Positions 24,933 through 29,911 of a stretch of DNA of 29,911 nucleotides are shown here, piece by piece. The notes beneath the pieces are model-generated. The model was not told the origin of the DNA. It saw nothing but the letters and a program-made list of their open reading frames with translations, and searched no databases. Position numbers and translations under genes: made by a program. Source of the DNA: a bacterium (lineage in GTDB: Bacteria > Chloroflexota > Dormibacteria > UBA8260 > Bog-877); contig JAKABA010000033.1 of assembly GCA_021802115.1 (NCBI GenBank), positions 1 through 29,911 of the forward strand, in the 5' to 3' direction. Within the stretch, counting starts at the first letter, position 1, and each line of letters begins with the position of its first letter.

Positions 24933-25456
24933 CCTCCTCTCCCAGCCAGCGCGCTCGCGGTCGGGGCGCGCAGGCGCCCGGAGCAGGGCGTCCGACCTTG
25001 CACGCCTGGAGGGAGCCAACCGCCCGGCTGGGGGCCACGGTGTTCCTCGCGATCGCCCTGACCGCCTGTGGCGCAGCCACCTCGTCCCCGTCCGGGGGCC
25101 CATCCTCCCAAGACAAACCGGCGGCCGGTGAGAGCTACCGGTCCTGCCTGGCCGCCCACGGTCTGGTCGCCACACCCTCGGGAACGAGTTCGCCCTCCTC
25201 AGCGCGCACCACGGGCTCGGCGGCAGCCAAAGAGGCCCGCGCCGCCTGCCGCTCGCTCCGCGCCGACAGTGCCCGGAGGGCCTACCGGTCCTGTCTGGCC
25301 GCTCACGGCCTCACAGCCAAGCCGGCGGGAGCGAGCTCGCCCTCCCCAGCGCGCACCACGGGCTCGGCGGCAGCCAAAAGTGCCCGCGCCGCCTGCCGCT
25401 CGCTGCGGCCCGGGCGCTCCGCGTCTTCATCGCCATCGCCGACCGCCAGTCCTTGA
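24929..25456 (+). CDS. Exporter-linked lipoprotein with two cysteine repeats
   Basis: This 175-aa protein starts on the permease stop (ATGA). A hydrophobic stretch VFLAIALTAC ends in a lipobox with Cys47, predicting a lipoprotein; TTG 24998 would give a more normal signal length. The mature part has two tandem repeats of 49 and about 43 residues: YRSCLAAHGL..., a Ser/Pro/Thr-rich linker with ARTTGSAAAK, and ARAACRSLR. Each repeat holds two cysteines 34 residues apart (C73/C107 and C122/C156), suggesting a disulfide per repeat. The C(L/M)xxHG motif recalls small actinobacterial lipoproteins near ABC exporters. I know no function. Strict coupling suggests it is a partner or cargo of the exporter. 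Confidence 0.75.
   Translation: MTSSPSQRARGRGAQAPGAGRPTLHAWREPTARLGATVFLAIALTACGAATSSPSGGPSSQDKPAAGESYRSCLAAHGLVATPSGTSSPSSARTTGSAAAKEARAACRSLRADSARRAYRSCLAAHGLTAKPAGASSPSPARTTGSAAAKSARAACRSLRPGRSASSSPSPTASP
25133..25408 (+). repeat. In-frame tandem repeat, 147-bp period
   Basis: Two copies (25133-25279 and 25280-25408) lie inside the lipoprotein gene. The segment coding for ARTTGSAAAK is the same at DNA level in both copies, which points to a recent duplication rather than convergent protein sequence. Confidence 0.8.
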
Positions 25457-25499
25457 GCGCGGTGGCACCTCAACTGTCGGCGCACGGCCGCGCTGGAAA

Positions 25500-25527
25500 C
25501 CCGGCATCAACCCCCTCCCAAGCCGGG
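25500..25527 (+). terminator. Stem-loop after the exporter operon
   Basis: CCCGGC at 25500-25505 pairs with GCCGGG at 25522-25527 around a 16-nt loop, 44 bp after the lipoprotein stop. There is no T-run, so it is a weak terminator candidate. The rest of 25457-25714 holds no supportable gene; the 12-mer GTTCGGGCTGCG occurs twice, at 25540 and 25641. Confidence 0.3.
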
Positions 25528-25714
25528 CACCACCGGCGGGTTCGGGCTGCGTCTGACGCGTCGGCCAGCCAGCACGGCCGCGTGCTGCTAGCCGCCATGA
25601 GCGCAGCTGAGGCGAGCGCCAGGCGGCGATCCGCAGCCGTGTTCGGGCTGCGCCAAGGGGCGACCCGTCACCTCCATTGGGCTGCGCGGTCCACGGGCAG
25701 GTGGGTGAGTTGGT

Positions 25715-25731
25715 ACTATGATTTACATAGT
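25715..25731 (+). promoter_or_regulatory. Palindromic operator candidate at the MarR gene start
   Basis: ACTATG-ATTTA-CATAGT is a perfect 6-5-6 palindrome, strikingly AT-rich for this DNA, and covers the ATG at 25718. Length and position fit an autoregulatory MarR-family operator. Confidence 0.6.
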
Positions 25732-26308
25732 GTTGGAAGGAGAAGTTATTGGCAGACCCGGGGCGCCGCTCTTGGGGAATGGACCCGAAGCAGATCAGCT
25801 GCTCGTGGCGCTGGTCCGGGTCGCTCAGGCGGGACGGCGCCGGGGTATCGCGCCAGGTCCCGCCGACCCACCGGCTCTGGCCTCGCTGGCGCCGCGCCAC
25901 CTCGCCGCTCTGACCCAGGTCGTGTTCCACGGGCCATTGACTGTTTCTGCCCTCGCCGAGAGGCTTGGGGTCGCCCTTACCACCACCAGCCTGCTGGTCA
26001 GCCAGCTGGCTGATGCCGGACTTGTGGAGCGTCGAGAGGACGCGGCCGACCATCGGAGGACCTTGGCGTCGATCCGCCCAGATCGTTCCGAGGAGGTCCT
26101 CCGGCTGGTTGACGCCCATCTCCAGCCGCTCCGCAGAACCCTCGAGAGGCTGGGCCGGCGGCGGGCAGGGGCGCTACTGGAGGATCTCGACGTTCTGACG
26201 CAGGAGCTCAGCCGGCGGTCGGTGTCCGCTGCCGACTCTTCGACAGCCGCTCAGCCGAGCGGGGCACCCGCCGACACCGGAGCCGGTCCGTTGCCCACCG
26301 GTCGCTGA
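25718..26308 (+). CDS. MarR-family transcriptional regulator
   Basis: The protein is about 196 aa. Residues 72-120 form the winged helix-turn-helix: PLTVSALAERLG, then TTTSLLVSQLADAGLVERR and the wing DAADHRRTLASIRP, typical of MarR. Flanking helices (28-45 and 122-165) would form the dimer. MarR proteins usually bind a palindrome as dimers and release it when a small molecule binds. ATG 25718 has GGTGAG 8 nt upstream, but the best ribosome site, AAGGAG at 25737-25742, lies after it, before an ATT codon in frame; the true start is therefore uncertain. The gene ends 15 bp before the MMPL exporter, which it probably controls. Confidence 0.88.
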   Translation: MIYIVLEGEVIGRPGAPLLGNGPEADQLLVALVRVAQAGRRRGIAPGPADPPALASLAPRHLAALTQVVFHGPLTVSALAERLGVALTTTSLLVSQLADAGLVERREDAADHRRTLASIRPDRSEEVLRLVDAHLQPLRRTLERLGRRRAGALLEDLDVLTQELSRRSVSAADSSTAAQPSGAPADTGAGPLPTGR

Positions 26309-26323
26309 GCGGGTACGGCGGCC

Positions 26324-28612
26324 GTGAGCGCCCTCTTCCTGCGGCTGGGACGGCTCGTGGTCACGCATCGGTGGCCCATCGTGGTCATCTGGCTGCTGGG
26401 GACCCTGGCGGCCGGACGCCTCCTGCCCTCCCTGGGGAGCCAGGTGAACACCAGCAACAGCGCCTTCTTGCCGGCGACTGCTCCGAGCGTCGAAGCGGCC
26501 CGACTCGCCGGCCCGCTAGGGGTCCAGAAGGACATCCGTCAGGTCGTGGTGGTGGCATCGCGGGCGGCCGGCCCGCTCACGGCTGGAGATCAGGAGGCGA
26601 TAGTGCGGGAGGCGGCTCGGGCCCAGCGTCTGCCCCAGGTGGTGTCGGTGCGACAGCTGGAGACCTCAGGGAATGGCCGGGCCGTTCAGGTAGTGGTCTC
26701 CGCCAGCGTGGGCCAGTCGAACCAGGTGGCAACGAAACGGTTGGTGGACGGCATTGAGGGGACCTTCGGGCCTGCGCACCCACCTCCCGGCCTGAGCTTC
26801 AACGTGGCCGGTCAGGTGGCGACGGCGGCAGCCAACCAAGCGGCGGCGAAGAGCACCAGCCGCGAGGTCCAGGCGCTCTCGATCCTGTTCATCGTGGTTT
26901 TGCTCCTGATCGTCTACCGCTCCTTGCTTGCCCCCCTGGTCACCCTGCTGCCGGCCGTCTTCGCCCTCGCCCTGGCCAGCAGCCTGATCGGAGCCCTTGG
27001 GGCCGCCGGGTTGCAGATCTCCCAGGTCACCCAGGTGCTGCTCATAGTCCTGATCTTGGGTGCCGGGACCGACTATGGGCTGTTTCTGGTGTTCAGGGTC
27101 CGGGAGGAGCTGCGTGCGGGCAGCGAGCCGGATCAGGCGGTCGTCAATGCGCTCAGCCGGGTCGGGGAGTCGATAACCGCCTCGGCGGGCACCGTGATCC
27201 TGGCCCTGCTCACTCTGCTGGCGGCTACATTTGGCCTGTACCACGACCTGGGAGTGCCCCTGGCGGTCGGAGTCGCCGTGATGCTGCTGGCGGGCCTGAC
27301 GCTGCTGCCCGCCCTGCTTGCGATCCTGGGACCAGCGGTGTTCTGGCCGGCCAACGTTGGTCCGGGAGCGGTCCGCCAAGGGCTGTGGGGCCGCGTTGCC
27401 ACCCGGGTGGTGGCCAGACCGAGACTCACGCTTGCCACGGGCGTGGTGTTCTTCGGAGCGCTCGCGGTGGCGGCTACTGGCTTCCGGGCGGCCGGCTTTG
27501 GAGGAACAGTCACGGCTCCGGCAGGGTCGGATGCCGCCCAGGGCAACGCCATCCTGGCACGCTACTTTCCGCGCACAACCGTCAACCCCACCAATTTGGT
27601 GTTGCAGTTCGCCACCCCGGTGTGGAGGCACCCGGAGAGCCTGACTCGAGCCGTGATGGTGCTCAAGGCGAGCGGCGAGTTCCAGCAGCTGCTGGAACCT
27701 CTGGACCCAAACGGTACGGCGCTGACGCCCGCCGAACTCTCGGCCTTACACGCCAGCCTCGGCCCGGCGAGGGCCCTGCCCCCTTTGCCTCCGGGGACAT
27801 CCACCCTGCCCCCAGCCCTCTATAGCGCCTATCGTGCGACCGCGCCGCTGCTGAGCTCGAATGGGCTGACAGTCCAGTTCGAGGCCAACCTGGCAGCCGG
27901 ACCGGCCAGCTCGACCCCGGCGATGGCGGCCATTCCTGCCGTCCGCGCCGCTCTCGGGCGGGCCGCCCGCGCCTCCGGGGCGCGCGCCTACGGGGTCGCC
28001 GGCGAGGCGGCGGCCCTCGCCGACGTGAGCGCTCTATCCAACCAGGACCTGCTCCACGTCGTGCCTTTGGCGGTGCTGGCGATAGCGCTGCTGCTGGGGC
28101 TGGTTCTGCGGAGCCTGGTTGCGTCCCTCTACCTCATCGCCAGCGTGGTGCTCTCGTATCTGGCAGCCCTGGGGGCGGCAGTGCTGGTGTTCATGGACTT
28201 CGGTGGCGCGAGCGGGCTGACCTTCCTCCTGCCGTTTTTGATGTTCATATTCCTGCTCGCCCTTGGGGAGGATTACAACATTCTGGTCATGACTCGGATC
28301 CGGGATGAGGCCGCCAAGCTCCCGCTGCGAGAGGCCGTGATTCATGCGATCGGTCGGACCGGGCCGACCGTAACCTCGGCCGGGCTGGTGCTCGCCGGTA
28401 CCTTCGCCGTGCTCGCCTTTTCCGGAGGCACCGGGCCCAACGGGACTGAGATCCAGGACATAGGGTTCGGACTGGCGATCGGGATCTTGATGGACACGTT
28501 CTTGGTCCGCACCCTGCTGGTCCCCTCCACGGTGGCCATCCTCGGTCGCTGGAACTGGTGGCCGAGTTCAAAGGGCATGGCCCCCGCGGGGGGCCGGACT
28601 CTTGCCCGCTGA
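26324..28612 (+). CDS. MMPL-family RND transporter
   Basis: This 762-aa protein has the internal two-fold layout of MmpL/RND proteins: one helix (WPIVVIWLLGTLAAGRLL), an extracytoplasmic loop, five helices, a second helix and loop, and five more helices. The proton-relay motifs are symmetrical: GAGTDYGLFLVFRVREE (D250) and LGEDYNILVMTRIRDE (D650). MmpL proteins export lipids, siderophores or drugs using the proton gradient. The start is GTG 26324. It lies 15 bp after the MarR gene and is probably under its control, an arrangement typical of inducible exporters. Confidence 0.93.
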   Translation: MSALFLRLGRLVVTHRWPIVVIWLLGTLAAGRLLPSLGSQVNTSNSAFLPATAPSVEAARLAGPLGVQKDIRQVVVVASRAAGPLTAGDQEAIVREAARAQRLPQVVSVRQLETSGNGRAVQVVVSASVGQSNQVATKRLVDGIEGTFGPAHPPPGLSFNVAGQVATAAANQAAAKSTSREVQALSILFIVVLLLIVYRSLLAPLVTLLPAVFALALASSLIGALGAAGLQISQVTQVLLIVLILGAGTDYGLFLVFRVREELRAGSEPDQAVVNALSRVGESITASAGTVILALLTLLAATFGLYHDLGVPLAVGVAVMLLAGLTLLPALLAILGPAVFWPANVGPGAVRQGLWGRVATRVVARPRLTLATGVVFFGALAVAATGFRAAGFGGTVTAPAGSDAAQGNAILARYFPRTTVNPTNLVLQFATPVWRHPESLTRAVMVLKASGEFQQLLEPLDPNGTALTPAELSALHASLGPARALPPLPPGTSTLPPALYSAYRATAPLLSSNGLTVQFEANLAAGPASSTPAMAAIPAVRAALGRAARASGARAYGVAGEAAALADVSALSNQDLLHVVPLAVLAIALLLGLVLRSLVASLYLIASVVLSYLAALGAAVLVFMDFGGASGLTFLLPFLMFIFLLALGEDYNILVMTRIRDEAAKLPLREAVIHAIGRTGPTVTSAGLVLAGTFAVLAFSGGTGPNGTEIQDIGFGLAIGILMDTFLVRTLLVPSTVAILGRWNWWPSSKGMAPAGGRTLAR

Positions 28613-28650
28613 TTCGGCGACGCCCCACCCGGCCCGGCGCTGGGCAAGCC

Positions 28651-28747
28651 AATCCAGTCGGGCTGGCACCGTGCCCGGCCGAGGTGGGGATCCGCCCCCT
28701 TGGTTTGTCGCGTGCTCCGCACGGCTTCGCCCTGAATCCAGTCGGGC
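28651..28747 (+). repeat. 13-bp direct repeat in the MMPL/secreted-protein gap
   Basis: AATCCAGTCGGGC occurs at 28651-28663 and 28735-28747, an 84-bp period. After 15 to 17 different bases both copies are followed by CCGAGGT, so the duplicated unit is probably longer and partly decayed. Confidence 0.5.
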
Positions 28748-28768
28748 CACCGGATTGCCCCGGGCCGA

Positions 28769-28785
28769 GGTCGAAGGCCTCGACC
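28769..28785. terminator. Stem-loop between convergent genes, possible bidirectional terminator
   Basis: GGTCGA at 28769-28774 pairs with TCGACC at 28780-28785 around AGGCC, and outer CCCCG/CGGGG segments can extend the stem. It lies between the convergent MMPL and secreted-protein genes. There is no T-run. Confidence 0.4.
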
Positions 28786-28829
28786 CGGGGCGCTATAGGG
28801 AGGCGGACAGAGACGCTCCGGCCGGTGGG

Positions 28830-29261
28830 CTAATTGCCCAGATCGAGGATGTATCCGACCAGTGGCTTCTTCCCATAGAGATGGCGGCCGGTCACGACCA
28901 GAACATCATTGGTCGGAATCGCACTGACGCTCTCCGCCACGGGGGGCACGCCGTGGCCCTCGAACTTCATGACCTTGGTATGAGCGGTCAGGTCCAGCGT
29001 CAGGCTCTTTCCATCGGGCTCCTTGATCACGACCGACCCGTGACCCACGCCGCCCGCACTGGTCTGCGAGACCAAAGAGCCAATCGCCTTCGAGGGGGGG
29101 CAAGCCCGCCGGCGTGCCTTGTGCGTGGTGGCGGCGGTGGACTTGCTTGTCGGCGGGGTGGCAGCCGGAGGCGTGGCGGCGGACACGGCGACCGCCCCTG
29201 CGATACCGGCCACAGCGGCTCCCCCGGCAAACGCCAGAGCCGTCAGGTATGACTTGCGCAT
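28830..29261 (-). CDS. Small secreted protein, possibly DUF5666-like
   Basis: This 143-aa protein has a good signal peptide (MRKSYLTALAFAGGAAVAGIAGAVAVSAAT), then a Thr/Pro/Ala-rich linker and a compact beta-rich part (GHGSVVIKEPDGKSLTLDL, TKVMKFEG, NDVLVVTGRH). The GxV...DGKxxTxxL...T pattern resembles DUF5666-type beta domains of unknown role, but the match is loose. ATG 29261 has a strong GGAGGAG 9 nt upstream. One cysteine is present. It is convergent with the MMPL gene and has no partner on its strand in the window. Confidence 0.75.
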   Translation of the reverse strand: MRKSYLTALAFAGGAAVAGIAGAVAVSAATPPAATPPTSKSTAATTHKARRRACPPSKAIGSLVSQTSAGGVGHGSVVIKEPDGKSLTLDLTAHTKVMKFEGHGVPPVAESVSAIPTNDVLVVTGRHLYGKKPLVGYILDLGN

Positions 29262-29640
29262 GTTGGTAAACTCCTCCAGTGCCGATGGCGACTCCTGTGC
29301 CGGACGCCGATGGGTCCTCTGCTCTCGGATACTAGCCTGGGTCGCGGCACCTCACCTGAGGCGCGCCTGAGAAGGTGCTCGGCTCACGCTTCCAGCGGCC
29401 ACCACTCCAAGGAAGAAGAGGGTGCCGCACCGAGCCCAGTGGGCCCTGGGCTGCCCGGGAGTGTCGACGTGGCCCTGGGTCGGGCGCTCTCGCTGGGCCT
29501 CCAGTGCTAGCGAGCGACGGTTAGGCCCAATACCGTTTACTTAAAGGATAGAGACTGCATCGGCTATAGGACGGGTGGGCTGGGCAGGTCCCCGTCAAAG
29601 TCCGGCGGGACGGCTGGCTCCGGCGGCGGCGCAAGTTCAG
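29262..29640. other. Intergenic region up to the transposase fragment
   Basis: These 379 bp hold no gene I can support. A weak minus-strand -10 (TAGTAT at 29334-29329) may serve the secreted-protein gene. At 29520-29570 the sequence is clearly AT-richer and probably belongs to the untranslated end of the insertion sequence. One arm of an 11-bp inverted repeat lies at 29592-29602; its partner is inside the transposase frame at 29702-29712. Confidence 0.4.
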
Positions 29641-29911
29641 TCATGCAGCCGGCGGCGCACCCCGGCAGCATTCGGCCAGGCTGGCAGGAGATCGGGACGG
29701 CGACTTTGACGGACCCCTGGTGGGCTGGGGCCAGTCCTGATGGCTGGGGCGCTTGAGCTTGAAGTTGGACGTCTTGCGCTTGACCACGCGAGGTGCGGCG
29801 CGCAGCCGGCGCTGTGGCAGGGGTTGATCGAGGATCTCCTCAACTGCAGCCGCGTAGACGGCAGCGAGCGCTTCAGGGGGAAAAACCAGGGGCGGTGCGC
29901 GTACTCCGGCG
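29641..29911 (-). mobile_element. IS4-like transposase, C-terminal fragment (5' part outside window)
   Basis: On the minus strand a frame is open from the window edge to TGA at 29643-29641, giving 90 residues without a start inside the window. It reads PPEALAAVYAAAVEEILDQ, then RVVKRKTSNFKLKRPSHQ followed by QPTRGPSK. The VVKRKxSNFxxKR stretch is, to my knowledge, typical of the end of IS4-family transposases in actinobacteria and relatives. The terminal Ser/Pro/Ala tail is unusual. The rest of the element should lie to the right of the window; the terminal inverted repeat was not identified. Confidence 0.6.

Noticed and set aside
25412..25480. Out-of-frame stretch reading LRVFIAIADRQSLSAVAPQLS, like a LysR N-terminus
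   Set aside because: Similarity covers about 20 residues only, overlaps the lipoprotein tail, has no start codon and does not continue into the helix-turn-helix; probably chance or a very old scrap.
25749..25751. TTG as MarR start after the AAGGAG site
   Set aside because: It is in the wrong frame for the MarR protein.

Overview
The window is GC-rich bacterial DNA with dense genes, many GTG/TTG starts and many 4-nt stop/start overlaps. A two-subunit glycine decarboxylase, paired TrkA proteins, a DUF5679-type zinc ribbon and a gyrase locus interrupted by plsX fit a soil Terrabacteria lineage, such as Dormibacterota, Chloroflexota or a deep actinobacterial relative. That placement is an inference from gene content, not a measured phylogeny.

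Positions 1-5.7 kb (+ strand) hold the end of gcvH, then gcvPA and gcvPB (glycine cleavage P-protein as two chains), pyrE, a Tat-type lipoprotein and an antigen-85/esterase-D-like hydrolase. Positions 5.7-9.1 kb (- strand) hold a UPF1-like SF1 helicase with a zinc finger and an arginine-rich tail, coupled by an ATGA overlap to a 3-hydroxyacyl-CoA dehydrogenase. A divergent gap of about 600 bp with strong inverted repeats and a probable promoter separates these from gyrB-plsX-gyrA (9.75-15.3 kb). DedA follows, then a convergent universal stress protein, and divergent from that two overlapping TrkA-type K+ channel regulators. From 17.7 to 20.4 kb (- strand) come a metallo-beta-lactamase-fold hydrolase, a 49-aa zinc ribbon with a good promoter, and an M20 peptidase.

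From about 20.5 kb the content becomes accessory. There is a short ORF whose N-terminus looks like a truncated FtsX/MacB-type permease, then a stand-alone, divergent GT51 glycosyltransferase. A tightly coupled exporter operon follows: MacA-like adaptor, ABC ATPase, MacB-like permease, and a lipoprotein carrying two 49-residue cysteine repeats. Next are a MarR regulator with an AT-rich palindrome over its start, an MMPL exporter, a small secreted protein, and, running off the right edge, the C-terminal end of an IS4-like transposase on the minus strand. I read 20.5-29.9 kb as an envelope/export island next to housekeeping genes. The least ordinary parts are the exporter operon with its cysteine-repeat lipoprotein, the divergent GT51 enzyme and the MarR control site. 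I saw no rRNA, tRNA or CRISPR array.
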